A stretch of 64,000 nucleotides of DNA, from NCBI GenBank assembly GCA_030041045.1, contig JASHOQ010000131.1:40513-104512 (forward strand). Reading direction: 5' to 3'. The position numbers and the translations under genes are program-made. The DNA is from Acidobacteriaceae bacterium. GTDB taxonomy: Bacteria > Acidobacteriota > Terriglobia > Terriglobales > Acidobacteriaceae. The notes beneath the pieces were generated by a model. The model was not told the DNA's origin. It was given only the letters and a program-made list of their open reading frames with translations, and made no database searches. Shown here piece by piece: positions 47,518-57,588 of the stretch; position 1 is the first letter of the stretch; each line of letters begins with the position of its first letter.

Positions 47518-49977
47518 TTATTCTGTCCGCAGTGCCTGCATCGGGTCCACCGCGGCAGCCCGGTGCGCGGGCAACAGGCAGGCAACGGTTCCCAGGACAA
47601 GCAATACGCACATGGCTCCGGCAGCCAGCGCCGGATCATAGGGGCTCACCTCAAAGAGGAGACTGCGCACGAGGCGCGCTGAGGCGAATGCCAGCGCAAC
47701 CCCCGCAACTGCGCCCGCGGTGACCGGAAGCAGCCCGTTACGGAGCACAAGCCCGTACACATCCCCGCGCTGCGCCCCCAGAGCGATGCGCAATCCGATC
47801 TCGCGATATCGCTGCACGACGGAGTAGGTAATCACCCCGTAGATGCCCAGCCCCGCCAGAAGCAACGCCCCCACGGCGAACAGGAGCAGCAGGTCCATCT
47901 CGAAGCGCTGATTTGCCACCGAGTCAGCAAGCACGCTGCCGAGCGTGGTCATCGCTCCGACAGGCACGCTGCTGTCCACGCTCCAGATCGTCCGCTGAAT
48001 GGCATCGGCCATCTCGGACGGATCCTGATGCGTGCGCACAACGAGACCGGCCACCGGCTCGCAGCGGTACCAGTACGGAACATAAACCAGCATCGGATCC
48101 GGCTTGGCCAGCGAGACCGTCCGGGCGTCGGCGACGACCCCAACCACCGTAAACGGGTTCTCGCCTGGATCGCCCCGGCTGAAATGCTCCCCAACGGGAT
48201 TTTTGCCCGGCCACATCGCCTTCGCCGTCTTCTCTGATACCAGGGCCACGTTCTTGCCCCAGTCACTCTGGCTGAAGTACTGGCCGGAGATCAGCTGGAG
48301 ATGGATCGCCGAAAAATACTCAGGACTCACCCAGCGGAAACTTTCGATGGGAATCTGGATTGTCGGCCGCGTGTCTCCGGCTGCCCGCGCGATGTCGCCC
48401 CAACTGTCTCCGGTTAGAGGCAGAACGCTGGTGATGGCCGCGTGCTCTACGCCGGGCAGCCGATCCATGCGCTCCAGGACCTCCCGGTAAAACGCGGCGC
48501 GATGCTGGGTATCGGGATAGGACATCCAAGGCAGGTTGATGGTGGCCGTCATGGTCCGCTCCGTCGAGAATCCGCGGTCCACATTGATCAGCTTTTCCAG
48601 GCTCGCGGTCAGCAGCCCGGTCATCAGCACGAGCGCCACGCTTACCGCGACCTCAACTGCAACCAGAACCTGCCGCACGCGCCGGCTCCCCCGCGATTCG
48701 CTGGCCAGCCGCGACTCGCTGTGCAGAACCTCAAGCGGAGCGGTGCGGGAAACCAGCAGAGCCGGCGCGGCGCCCGCCAGCAGGCAAGCGAGTGCGGAGA
48801 GGATCAGCGCGCATTCCGCACCAACCCAGTCCAGATGCAGTGGCCCGCGAAAATCGAGCGCCGCAGGCAGGTAGCGCTGCATCGCGGGAACGATTGCGGA
48901 GGCAAGCAAAATACCCAGCGCGCCTCCGGCTGCGGCCAGCACTACAGTCTCGCGGAGCGCCATGCGCACCATCTCCGTCCGGCTGGCGCCCAGCGCGGCG
49001 GCCACGGCCATTTGCCGCTTTCGGCCCACGCCGCGCGCCAAAAGCAGATTGGCGACGTTCACGCAACCGACCAGCAGCAGGCCGGCAACCGCCGCCAGCA
49101 GGATGAGCAGCGGCCTGCGATTATTGCCCACCAGTTTTTGCTGGAAAGGCGTGAGCGCAATGGAGAGGGTGGCCTTCTCGTCGGCGGGCAGGTTCGCGCT
49201 GATGGTGTGCTGCAGCGCATTCAGGTCGGCCGTGGCTGCGGCGACGGAGACTCCCGCTCTCAGCCGCGCCAGGCCGAAGTAATTCAGATCGCCCATCTGC
49301 TCGGCCAGCTCATCCTTCCCAAACGCCAGCGGCTCGAGGAGGCCAACGGGCAACGGACGTGTCGCGGCGCCAACCGTGGCCAGCGTGGCCAACACCGGAG
49401 GCATGTGGAACGAGTGCGGCATCACGCCGACGACTGTATAAGGAAAGCCGTTCAGCCGGATGGTCTTGCCCAGAATGTGGGGATCGCTGCCGAACTGCTC
49501 GCGCCACAGGTCATTCATCAACACCACCACGCGCTCTTTGCCCGGTTGTGCCTCGCTTTCGGTGAAGGCCCTCCCCAGGCTCGGCTGCACCTGGAGCACG
49601 GAAAAAATGCCCGGCGTTGAAGAGAGCACGCCCACTTGCGACGGACGGCCTTCGGAGCCGAGCGGCGCGGAGCCTTGCCGCATCACAGCCATGGCGTCGA
49701 AGCTGCGGCTGTGTTGCTGCCAGAAGGAAAAGTGATTCGCGCTGACTGGCAGGGTGGGGTAGATGTTGCTCCATTCCGCGGCAATTTCTTCCACTTTCAC
49801 CAGGCGGTCTGCCTGCGCAAACGGAAGCGGGCGCAGCATCACGTCATACACCAGCGTGAAAATCGCGGTGGTCGCGCCGATGCCCAGCGCCAGCGTGAGC
49901 ACCACGGTGAGTGTGAATCCGGGCGCTCGGCGCAACTGGCGCAGCGCGCAGCGAATGTCATTGAACGTCGCGTTCAC
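47518..49977 (-). CDS. ADOP/MacB-like permease A (last of five)
   Basis: The 819-residue protein starts at GTG with AGGAGG upstream. The N-terminal box MNATFNDIRCALRQLRRAPG leads into the first membrane helix (VVLTLALGIGATTAIFTLVY). A large periplasmic MacB_PCD domain follows, then three helices of the first FtsX domain (LLILLAAVAGLLLVGCVNVA). A second periplasmic domain follows a helix near 435-460, then a second FtsX domain. It ends AHRAAAVDPMQALRTE, the ADOP tail. The arrangement is two fused MacB-like halves, as in TIGR03434. Such permeases usually lack their own ATPase; here the ATPase gene is the next one downstream. It should move a substrate from the periplasm with TolC, as MacB does; the substrate is unknown. 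Confidence 0.93.
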   Translation of the reverse strand: MNATFNDIRCALRQLRRAPGFTLTVVLTLALGIGATTAIFTLVYDVMLRPLPFAQADRLVKVEEIAAEWSNIYPTLPVSANHFSFWQQHSRSFDAMAVMRQGSAPLGSEGRPSQVGVLSSTPGIFSVLQVQPSLGRAFTESEAQPGKERVVVLMNDLWREQFGSDPHILGKTIRLNGFPYTVVGVMPHSFHMPPVLATLATVGAATRPLPVGLLEPLAFGKDELAEQMGDLNYFGLARLRAGVSVAAATADLNALQHTISANLPADEKATLSIALTPFQQKLVGNNRRPLLILLAAVAGLLLVGCVNVANLLLARGVGRKRQMAVAAALGASRTEMVRMALRETVVLAAAGGALGILLASAIVPAMQRYLPAALDFRGPLHLDWVGAECALILSALACLLAGAAPALLVSRTAPLEVLHSESRLASESRGSRRVRQVLVAVEVAVSVALVLMTGLLTASLEKLINVDRGFSTERTMTATINLPWMSYPDTQHRAAFYREVLERMDRLPGVEHAAITSVLPLTGDSWGDIARAAGDTRPTIQIPIESFRWVSPEYFSAIHLQLISGQYFSQSDWGKNVALVSEKTAKAMWPGKNPVGEHFSRGDPGENPFTVVGVVADARTVSLAKPDPMLVYVPYWYRCEPVAGLVVRTHQDPSEMADAIQRTIWSVDSSVPVGAMTTLGSVLADSVANQRFEMDLLLLFAVGALLLAGLGIYGVITYSVVQRYREIGLRIALGAQRGDVYGLVLRNGLLPVTAGAVAGVALAFASARLVRSLLFEVSPYDPALAAGAMCVLLVLGTVACLLPAHRAAAVDPMQALRTE

Positions 49978-49999
49978 CCTCGCGTCCTCCTTCCGGCAA

Positions 50000-52522
50000 T
50001 TACTCCGTGCGCAGCGCCTGCATGGGCTGCACCTGGGCGGCCCGTCGCGCGGGCAGCGCCGCGGCCAGCAGGACCATCAAAGTCGTAAGCGCCACGGCGC
50101 CCAAGAGCGTGAGCGGGTCGAAAGGCGTAACCCCGTAAAGTTGGCTCGAGAACAGCCGGGCCAGCGCCACCACCGAGGGCAGCGCGATGGCAGTCGCGAT
50201 TGCCGCGATCCAGGCCATTTCGCGGACCACCAGCGCAACCACGCGCGTTCGCGGCGAACCCAGGGCCAGGCGCACACCGATCTCCCGCGTGCGCTGCTCG
50301 GTGGAATACGCGAGCACGCCATAGAGCCCCACCGCAGCCAGCACCAGCGCCAGCACGGCGAATCCGGCAGAGAGAAATGCCAAGGCGCTCTCGTCGGATG
50401 CGCTGCGCTCCACCTGCTCCTCCATGGTGCGCAACCCGCTCACAACCAGCGTGGAATCGAGATGATGGATGGCTTGGCGGATGGCCGGCTCCACAATCTG
50501 CGGCGGCTGCGTGGTGTGCGCGTAGATGGTTACGCCGGTGGGATGCTGCAATTGCAGATACGGCCGGTAGACTGCTCCCTGCATCGGCGTGCGCATATTC
50601 CGGTGCCGCGTGTTGCCCACCACGCCCACGATGGTGGTGTCGAATTTCACATTGTCGCCTCCGCCCTCGGCGATCTGCCGTCCCAGCGCATTTTGCGGCG
50701 AGCCAAAGAATCGCATGGCAAACGCCAGATCGACGATCGCCGCGTTGGGCTGCCCTTTGGTGTCGCTGTCAGTGAACTCGCGGCCTGCGAGGAGCGGTTG
50801 ACGCAAGGCGGCAAAATAGCCGGGCGTGACCCACGGCTCTTCAAAGTCCATGTCCTCGTCTTCGCCCGGTTTGTAGCCCTGCACGGAAAAGTTGGAGCTT
50901 TCCGTGTCGTCGGAGAGCTCCGGATCGGTAGTCGCCGCCACCGAAGCTACGCCGGGAATGCGGCGAATGGCTTCGAGGGAGCCGGTCACAATCGCCGGCG
51001 TGCGCCCTTCGCCGTAGCCGGAGCTCGAGGGATCCAGGGTAAAGGCGACCAGGTGATCGGTGGCGAAGCCTACGTCCTGGTGGCGCAGACGGTCAAGGGT
51101 GCGGACAAACAAGCCCGCGCCGCCGAGCAGCACCACCCCGAGCCCGATCTGCACGCCAACCGCCAGCTTGCGAAATCGCTGTGACTTCTTTGAGGCCGTG
51201 CCTGCGTTCTGGCGCAGCGCGTTGGCCAGGTCGGGGCGCAGGAAATGAAAGACAGGCGCGACGCTGAAGAGCAGCGTGGCCACGATGGAGACGGCCAGCG
51301 TGAACAGCAGAATGCGCCCATCGATGGACGCCGAGTAGGGCTCACTTCCCGGGTCGGAGCTGGTCATCAGCCTCACCAGGATCGCCGAGACCATGGGCGC
51401 CAGCGCGATGCCCGCACCGGTGCCTGCGGCACCCAGCATACCGCCCTCGATGAGCAGTTGCGCAACGATATTGCTTCGGCGCCCTCCCAGCGCGTAGCGC
51501 ATGGACATCTCGCGCGCCCTCGCCGCGGCGCGCAGCAGCAGCAGCGTGGCCACGTTCACGGCGCACAGCACCACCAGCAACCCCGCCATGCTCATCAGGA
51601 TGATCAGCGGCTTTTGGAGCTGCTTCCTGTCCGGAGAGAAACCCTTCGCATCGTCCAGCACTTTGATGTGCGATTCATCGAGGAACGCCTTCTTGAAGTG
51701 CGCAGATCGATCTTTCATCAGCGCCAGCTCCCCGGCGCGCAGCGAGTACCACAGCGGTCCCAGGCTGGCTTCGGCCTGCGCGCGCGTCGCGCCCGGTTTG
51801 AGCCGCGCAACCAGCGTAAGGAAGGCCGAGCGGTGATTGTTCAGGTCATCGAGCTTCGCTCTCCATGGGATCGCGATATCGACCATGCTGACGGGAAGAA
51901 AGATCCCCGGCCGGTATCCACCGATGGCCGAATCGAAGTTCTGGGGCGCCACTCCGACAATGGCAAACGGATGTCCGTTCACCAGCACCGTCTGCCCGAT
52001 CACGTCAGGCAACGCCGCGAACCGGCTCTTCCAGTAGTCGTAGCTGAGCACGGCCACAAAGTTTGCGTCCTTTGCCGTGTCGTCCTGCTGGGTAAACAGC
52101 CGCCCCAGCGCGGGCCTGAGGCCCAGCAGCTGAAAGTAATTGCCGCTGACAATCTCCGCGTCCTCATTCTCCGCCTGGTTGCGCCAGCTCAGGCCTACGC
52201 TGGCTTCGTCGGTGGCCAGAATGCCGCTGAAGGCCTGGTTCCGGTCGCGCAGATCCTTGTACATCGGATAAGAAAAATAATTCGAAGAGTCTCCTCCAAA
52301 GCTGCTCATGGTGCCGGAGAATGCGCCGGACCACTGAAAGCGCACCAGTTCCTGCGGCTGCACCACCGGCAACATGCGCAGCAGAGCCTGGTCGAAGAGC
52401 GTAAATACCGCCGTGTTGGCGCCGATGCCCAGCGCCAGCGTAAGCAGCACGGTGACTGTGAAGCCCGGCGATCTGCGCATCTGGCGCAGCGCGTAGCGAA
52501 TGTCGTTGAACGTCGCGTTCAT
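50000..52522 (-). CDS. ADOP/MacB-like permease B (fourth of five)
   Basis: The 840-residue protein begins MNATFNDIRYALRQMRRSPG, almost identical at its start to permease A, so the two are recent duplicates at least there. It has the same two-half layout: TM1 in VLLTLALGIGANTAVFTLFD, a periplasmic domain (FSGILATDEASVGLSWRNQA), FtsX helices (ILMSMAGLLVVLCAVNVATL), a second half beginning near KLAVGVQIGLGVVLLGGAGL, and the terminus ARRAAQVQPMQALRTE. The gap to permease A is 22 bp. The periplasmic domains differ clearly from A, suggesting different ligands or partner surfaces. Confidence 0.93.
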   Translation of the reverse strand: MNATFNDIRYALRQMRRSPGFTVTVLLTLALGIGANTAVFTLFDQALLRMLPVVQPQELVRFQWSGAFSGTMSSFGGDSSNYFSYPMYKDLRDRNQAFSGILATDEASVGLSWRNQAENEDAEIVSGNYFQLLGLRPALGRLFTQQDDTAKDANFVAVLSYDYWKSRFAALPDVIGQTVLVNGHPFAIVGVAPQNFDSAIGGYRPGIFLPVSMVDIAIPWRAKLDDLNNHRSAFLTLVARLKPGATRAQAEASLGPLWYSLRAGELALMKDRSAHFKKAFLDESHIKVLDDAKGFSPDRKQLQKPLIILMSMAGLLVVLCAVNVATLLLLRAAARAREMSMRYALGGRRSNIVAQLLIEGGMLGAAGTGAGIALAPMVSAILVRLMTSSDPGSEPYSASIDGRILLFTLAVSIVATLLFSVAPVFHFLRPDLANALRQNAGTASKKSQRFRKLAVGVQIGLGVVLLGGAGLFVRTLDRLRHQDVGFATDHLVAFTLDPSSSGYGEGRTPAIVTGSLEAIRRIPGVASVAATTDPELSDDTESSNFSVQGYKPGEDEDMDFEEPWVTPGYFAALRQPLLAGREFTDSDTKGQPNAAIVDLAFAMRFFGSPQNALGRQIAEGGGDNVKFDTTIVGVVGNTRHRNMRTPMQGAVYRPYLQLQHPTGVTIYAHTTQPPQIVEPAIRQAIHHLDSTLVVSGLRTMEEQVERSASDESALAFLSAGFAVLALVLAAVGLYGVLAYSTEQRTREIGVRLALGSPRTRVVALVVREMAWIAAIATAIALPSVVALARLFSSQLYGVTPFDPLTLLGAVALTTLMVLLAAALPARRAAQVQPMQALRTE

Positions 52523-52545
52523 CTTGCCAGCCTCCTCATCTTCGT

Positions 52546-54969
52546 CTATTCCGTGCGCAGCGCCCGCATGGGATCAATGGCGGCCGCACGGCGCGCGGGC
52601 AGGTAGCAGGCCGCCAGGGCCGCGAGCAACAGCAGCACGCTCACGGACGCGAACGCATCCAGGTCGATGGCGCCCACGCCAAAAAGGGTGCTGCGCATGG
52701 CGCGCCCCACAAGGTAAGCGCCGCCCAGGCCCAGGAGCAGCCCCGCACCGGCCAGCACGGCGCCTTCTCCCAGCACCATCCTCACCACGCGGTCGCGCGT
52801 GGCTCCCAGGGCCATGCGAATGCCGATCTCGTGCGAACGCTGGCCCACGGAAAAGGCCATCACGCCGTAAATGCCCACCGCGGCCAGAACCAGCGCCAGC
52901 ACCCCGAAGCAAACGTACAGCAGCAGACCGAAGCGGTCGCCGGAGAGATCCTCATCGCGAATCTGGTCCATGGTGCGGACGCCGGCAAGGGCCAGCGTAG
53001 GATCGACCGAATGAACCGCCGCGGCAATGGTCTTGGTCATGGCCGCGGGATCGCCCGCGGTGCGCGCAGCCATGGCCACGTCGATCCAGGGACTCTGGCT
53101 GAAAGGAACCAGGATCTCCTCGCGCTGGTGGTCGAAGTTTCCTCCACGCACATCGTGATACACGCCCACGATCTCCCATGGCTGATAAGCACCGAGCTTT
53201 TGCACGCCGGGAATGATTTGCTCAATGTTCACGACCTGCCCGATGGGATTCTTGTTGGGCAAGTAGTGCCGCGCGAACTGCTCATTGACCACGGCGACGC
53301 CGAGACTGCCGGCATTGTCGGCTTCGGTAAAGAGGCGTCCCCTGACCGGACGAATGCCGAAAGTCTTGAAGTAGTCGGGGGTCACTGCGCCGAACCCTGC
53401 ACTCGGACGCTGCGACGGATCGGAGTATTCCTGCCCGCCCTTGATGGTGAAGGGCATGCCGAAGAAGGTTCCTCGAAGAGGCATGCTGGTGGCCGCCGAT
53501 GCGCTTTCCACGCCCGGCGCGGACTGGATGCTGCGCACGATCTGCTGGTAGTAGGCGACGATCTGAGCGGACGTGAAATCCATGCCCTTGTTCATGGGCA
53601 GTTCAAAAGTGAGAATGTGATCCGTGCGAACGCCGAGGTCGACGTGGTTGAGGTTCCAGAAACTGTGGATGGCGAGGCCGGCGCCGGCGAGCAGCGAGAG
53701 CGCCAGCGTGAATTCGCCCACCACGAGCAGCTGGCGCAGGCGGTTGCGAATCCGGCTGGACCCTGAACGATCGCCCTCTTTGAGCGATTCGGCCGGATCG
53801 ACGTGCGAGGCGTACCACGCGGGCGCGCAGCCGAAGAGCAGGCCGGCCAGCGTGGTGGCGGCCAGAGTGACCAGCAGCACGGGGATGTTCAAGCGCACAT
53901 CGGCTTCGCTGGGCAGAGTGTTCGGCGGCATGGCGGCGACAAGGCCGCGCAGCAGCGCAAATGCCAGCCCCACGCCAAGCGCGCCGCCGATGGCGGCCAG
54001 CACCAGGCTCTCGGTGACAAATTGGGCGAAGACGCTTCGCCGGGTCGCGCCCACGGCCGCGCGGATGGCGATCTCCCTTTGCCGAGTGGTTCCCTTGGCC
54101 AGCAGCAGATTGGCCACGTTGACGCAGGCGATGAGCAGCACAAAGCCGACGGCGCCGAGCAGCAGCCAGAGCGTCTGCTTCACGTTGTCGCCGAGGAAAT
54201 CGTTCTGCAGCGGATCGACGCGCGCCCCCCAGCCTTTATTGGAGCGGGGATTTGCCTGGGCGATGTGCGCCGTCACCGCGTTCATATCGGCCTGCGCCTG
54301 CTGGAGGGTTACGCCATCTTTCAGCCGGCCCATTACCAGCAGCCAATGAAAATCGTGGTTCTTCTGCTCCGGGCTAAAGACCAGCGGAACCACCAGATCC
54401 TGTTCCAGCCTGTCGGCCTGGCCTGCCGCAAGCACGCCCACCACCGTGTACGGCTTCTGATCGAGCATGATCTGTTTGCCGAGGATGTTCGGATCGGAGC
54501 CAAGCCTCTTCCACAGCTTGTTCATCAGAATGGCCACGTGCTCCTTCCCTTCCGTACCCTCTTCGGGCAGAAAGTCGCGGCCAAGCATGAAGCGATTTCC
54601 CATCATGCTGTACATGCCGGGCGTGGTCTCCTGCGCCGGAACCATCTCCGGCTCCTCTTTGTCCGCCATATTGAAGCTCGTGCCCGTGAAGGCCTTCAGT
54701 CCTTGAAAGGACTTGTTCTGCTCCCGCCAGTCGAGAAAATCCTGAGCCGCGACCACGTTCCGGAAGCCCTGAATTTTCGACCAGACCATCACCAGCTGCT
54801 GCGGTTGGGGATAGGGCATGCGCGCGAGAAGAGTGGCATAGACCACGGTGTAAATGGCCGTAGTGGCGCCGATGCCGAGCGCCAGCGTGACCGCCACCGT
54901 GGCCGTGAGCCCCAGGTTCTTGCGCAGCATGCGCAAGCTGAAGCGGAGATTTTGAAGAACGGTAGGCAT
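52546..54969 (-). CDS. ADOP/MacB-like permease C (third of five)
   Basis: The 807-residue protein begins MPTVLQNLRFSLRMLRKNLG. TM1 is VAVTLALGIGATTAIYTVVY. The first periplasmic domain has QDFLDWREQNKSFQGLKAFT and the later FtsX part LLLGAVGFVLLIACVNVANL. The second half starts at LLVVGEFTLALSLLAGAGLA. It ends ARRAAAIDPMRALRTE. The ATG at 54969 has GAGGAGG in front; an in-frame start at 55026 would overlap the upstream gene. It is the shortest of the five and resembles the more widespread ADOPs. The gap to permease B is 23 bp. Confidence 0.93.
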   Translation of the reverse strand: MPTVLQNLRFSLRMLRKNLGLTATVAVTLALGIGATTAIYTVVYATLLARMPYPQPQQLVMVWSKIQGFRNVVAAQDFLDWREQNKSFQGLKAFTGTSFNMADKEEPEMVPAQETTPGMYSMMGNRFMLGRDFLPEEGTEGKEHVAILMNKLWKRLGSDPNILGKQIMLDQKPYTVVGVLAAGQADRLEQDLVVPLVFSPEQKNHDFHWLLVMGRLKDGVTLQQAQADMNAVTAHIAQANPRSNKGWGARVDPLQNDFLGDNVKQTLWLLLGAVGFVLLIACVNVANLLLAKGTTRQREIAIRAAVGATRRSVFAQFVTESLVLAAIGGALGVGLAFALLRGLVAAMPPNTLPSEADVRLNIPVLLVTLAATTLAGLLFGCAPAWYASHVDPAESLKEGDRSGSSRIRNRLRQLLVVGEFTLALSLLAGAGLAIHSFWNLNHVDLGVRTDHILTFELPMNKGMDFTSAQIVAYYQQIVRSIQSAPGVESASAATSMPLRGTFFGMPFTIKGGQEYSDPSQRPSAGFGAVTPDYFKTFGIRPVRGRLFTEADNAGSLGVAVVNEQFARHYLPNKNPIGQVVNIEQIIPGVQKLGAYQPWEIVGVYHDVRGGNFDHQREEILVPFSQSPWIDVAMAARTAGDPAAMTKTIAAAVHSVDPTLALAGVRTMDQIRDEDLSGDRFGLLLYVCFGVLALVLAAVGIYGVMAFSVGQRSHEIGIRMALGATRDRVVRMVLGEGAVLAGAGLLLGLGGAYLVGRAMRSTLFGVGAIDLDAFASVSVLLLLAALAACYLPARRAAAIDPMRALRTE

Positions 54970-54994
54970 CGGTTCACATCCTCCTCGCGGTTTT

Positions 54995-57553
54995 TCACTC
55001 CACCCGCAGCGCCTGCATGGGATCAATCGACGCAGCGCGGTGCGCGGGAATGAAGGCGGCCACAGCCGCGCAGAGATTGAGCACTACGATGGAGACGGCC
55101 AGGGCCGCGGGATCGTAAGCTTTCACCTGATAGAGCTGGCTGGCCATCAGGTAGCCCGCGTAGAGAGCGGCGGGAATGCCCAGCGCGAGCCCGACGACGA
55201 TCTGACCCAGAGCGCTGCGCAGCACCATCCGCACCACGTTCGGCCGCGTGGCCCCGAGCGCCATACGGATGCCGATTTCGCCCGTGCGGCGCGCAACGAA
55301 ATACGACATCACGCCGTAGAGTCCAACGGACGCAAGCACCAGGGCAAGGATCCCGAAGAGGCTTGTCAGGCGCGCGATCAGGCGATCCTCGGTAAAGTTG
55401 CCCGCCACCTGCGCATCGAAGGAGCGCAAGTCCATCACCGTGATATTGGGATCGATCCCAGCCAGCGTGTTGCGAATCAGGCTCTCCACATCGTTCTGTG
55501 GCGCGCTGAAATCGATCACCATCGCCTGCATGAACATCGACTGGGCTTCGGTCGAAATCATGTCCGGCTCTTTGTAGCCCGTGAATGGCTGCGCCAGCGG
55601 TCGCAGATACACCGGGTGGACTTCCTCGCGCGGGCTGTTCATCTTGAAGTCGCGAAAGACGCCCACGATTTCCCACGAGCCCGAGTACTGCGGCAGGTCG
55701 ATGCCGAAGTGCTGCCCCACGGGATCCTTGCCGGGGAAGAATCGCTTGGCGAAGGCCTGGTTGACAATGGCAACCGGAGTTGAGGCCGCCGTGTCCTCAT
55801 CGGTGATGCCGCGGCCGTGAACCATGGGAACGCCGATGGCGTCGAGAAAGCCGGGGCTCACGCGGTCCCACGTGGCGCCGCACCGGTCGTCCGGGCGCGG
55901 TGCCGGGTGTCCCTGCTGGACGACGCACTCGCCCCAGTTGTCGTCCTCGAGCGGGCTGTACATCCCCAGGCCGACGGAGGAAACGCCGGGCAAGGCGGAG
56001 AAGCGATCCTCGATCTGCCGGTAGAGTGCGGGCAGCCGGTCGGCTGTGTAACCCGCGCCCTGCGGATCGATGTGGAGAACGTACCGGTTTTCGGTTTGCA
56101 CGCCGAAGTTCTGGTGCTCCAGCCGCGCCAGGGATTTGCCCAGGAGGATGGCGCCGGCGAGCAACACCAGCGAGAGCGCGGCCTGAAAAACCACCAGCGC
56201 CTTCTGCGGCAAAGACGACCGGTCGCGCGTCGAACGGTTGATGCCGCGCAGCGCCTCGGCCGGCTGCGCATGCAGCGAAAGCCAGGCCGGTGCGGTGCCG
56301 AAGAGAATTCCCGTAACCAGGGAAACCAGAAACGCGAAGCCCAGGACCTCCCAGGACGGGTTGGCGCTGATGGGCATGTACTTTGCTTCGGGAAAGGCAA
56401 GCGCGAGGATGGTTTGGCAACCGGCGAAGGCCACCAGCAGGCCGGCCGCGCCGCCTGCCGTGGCCAGCAGCACGCTTTCGGTGAGGATCTCCCGCAGAAT
56501 GCGGGCGCGCGCCGCGCCCAGGGCGACGCGCAGGGCAATGTCTGCGCGGCGCGCCGTGGCCCGCGCCAGTTGCAGATTGGCAATGTTGGCGCAGGCGATG
56601 AGCAGCACCACGGAAGAGAGAATCATGAGCAGCTTGAGCCCCGCGCCCGTTTCCTGCTGCAGATTCTGGATTCCCCCTCCGCCGGGCACGATCACCAGGT
56701 GCTGCTTGTAGACGATCGACCCTCCGTTATTCTCCGTCATCTTCGGGTCGGACCAGATCCATTGCCGCAGATTTGCAGAAAGCTTGGTCTGCAGCCCGTC
56801 GACATTCGTGCCCGGCCGCACGCGGCCCAGCAGATAGAGCCAATGCGATTCGGGCTCATGAAGAATGGAGCTGTCGCCGCGGACATAAGGCTCGGTGTTC
56901 AACGGCATCCAAAAATCCGGCGGGCTATCCGTCACCCGGTCACCGAAAAACCCAGGCGGCGCAATGCCGATCACGGTAAACGGCCGCGCCTGAATAAATA
57001 GAGTCGATCCCACGATCGAAGGGTCGCCGGCGAATTCGCCCTGCCATGCCTGGTAGCTCAGGACTGTCGCCGGCGCTGCGGCCGGGGTGTCGTCGCCGTT
57101 TGCCAGCGTGCGGCCCGCGTACGCGCCCACCCCCAGCGTTTGAAAATAATTGCCGGAGACGAACTCGCCGCGCATCGGTTTTGCCAGCGTATTCCCTTGG
57201 CGCACGCTCCATCGCCACTGGCCGGCCTGCAACGCCGCCAGTTGCTCGAACTCCGGTGCGGACTTCTTCAGATATTGGAAAAGATCGTAGGAGAAGATGG
57301 TGAAGTCGCCGTTGTCCGATGCACCGCCGGGAAAGCCGCCCTCGACGCAGCAGTCGTCGTTGTCGCCGATGCGGTAGAGCTGCGCGGGACTGGCCACGGG
57401 AAGCGAACGCAGCATGACGGTGTGCACCAGGGTAAAGATAGCCGTATTGGCGCCGATGCCGAGAGCCAGCGTGACCATCGCCGTGATGGTGAATCCCGGC
57501 GACCCGCGCAACTGCCTCAGCGCGTAACGGATGTCAGGCCAGAGGTTGTGCAT
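54995..57553 (-). CDS. ADOP/MacB-like permease D (second of five)
   Basis: The 852-residue protein begins MHNLWPDIRYALRQLRGSPG. TM1 is MVTLALGIGANTAIFTLVHT. It has a distinctive early loop with two Cys (IGDNDDCCVEGGFPGG) and the pair ECVVQQG...RCGATWD in the second periplasmic domain, which could form disulfides. FtsX segments are MILSSVVLLIACANIANLQL and GILALVLASVGLYGVMSYFV. It ends AHRAASIDPMQALRVE. The ATG at 57553 was chosen because it gives the family N-terminus. It is the longest of the five. The gap to permease C is 25 bp. Confidence 0.93.
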   Translation of the reverse strand: MHNLWPDIRYALRQLRGSPGFTITAMVTLALGIGANTAIFTLVHTVMLRSLPVASPAQLYRIGDNDDCCVEGGFPGGASDNGDFTIFSYDLFQYLKKSAPEFEQLAALQAGQWRWSVRQGNTLAKPMRGEFVSGNYFQTLGVGAYAGRTLANGDDTPAAAPATVLSYQAWQGEFAGDPSIVGSTLFIQARPFTVIGIAPPGFFGDRVTDSPPDFWMPLNTEPYVRGDSSILHEPESHWLYLLGRVRPGTNVDGLQTKLSANLRQWIWSDPKMTENNGGSIVYKQHLVIVPGGGGIQNLQQETGAGLKLLMILSSVVLLIACANIANLQLARATARRADIALRVALGAARARILREILTESVLLATAGGAAGLLVAFAGCQTILALAFPEAKYMPISANPSWEVLGFAFLVSLVTGILFGTAPAWLSLHAQPAEALRGINRSTRDRSSLPQKALVVFQAALSLVLLAGAILLGKSLARLEHQNFGVQTENRYVLHIDPQGAGYTADRLPALYRQIEDRFSALPGVSSVGLGMYSPLEDDNWGECVVQQGHPAPRPDDRCGATWDRVSPGFLDAIGVPMVHGRGITDEDTAASTPVAIVNQAFAKRFFPGKDPVGQHFGIDLPQYSGSWEIVGVFRDFKMNSPREEVHPVYLRPLAQPFTGYKEPDMISTEAQSMFMQAMVIDFSAPQNDVESLIRNTLAGIDPNITVMDLRSFDAQVAGNFTEDRLIARLTSLFGILALVLASVGLYGVMSYFVARRTGEIGIRMALGATRPNVVRMVLRSALGQIVVGLALGIPAALYAGYLMASQLYQVKAYDPAALAVSIVVLNLCAAVAAFIPAHRAASIDPMQALRVE

Positions 57554-57588
57554 TCTTTCCGCCTTTCGCAGAACTTCTTCGCGTCTTC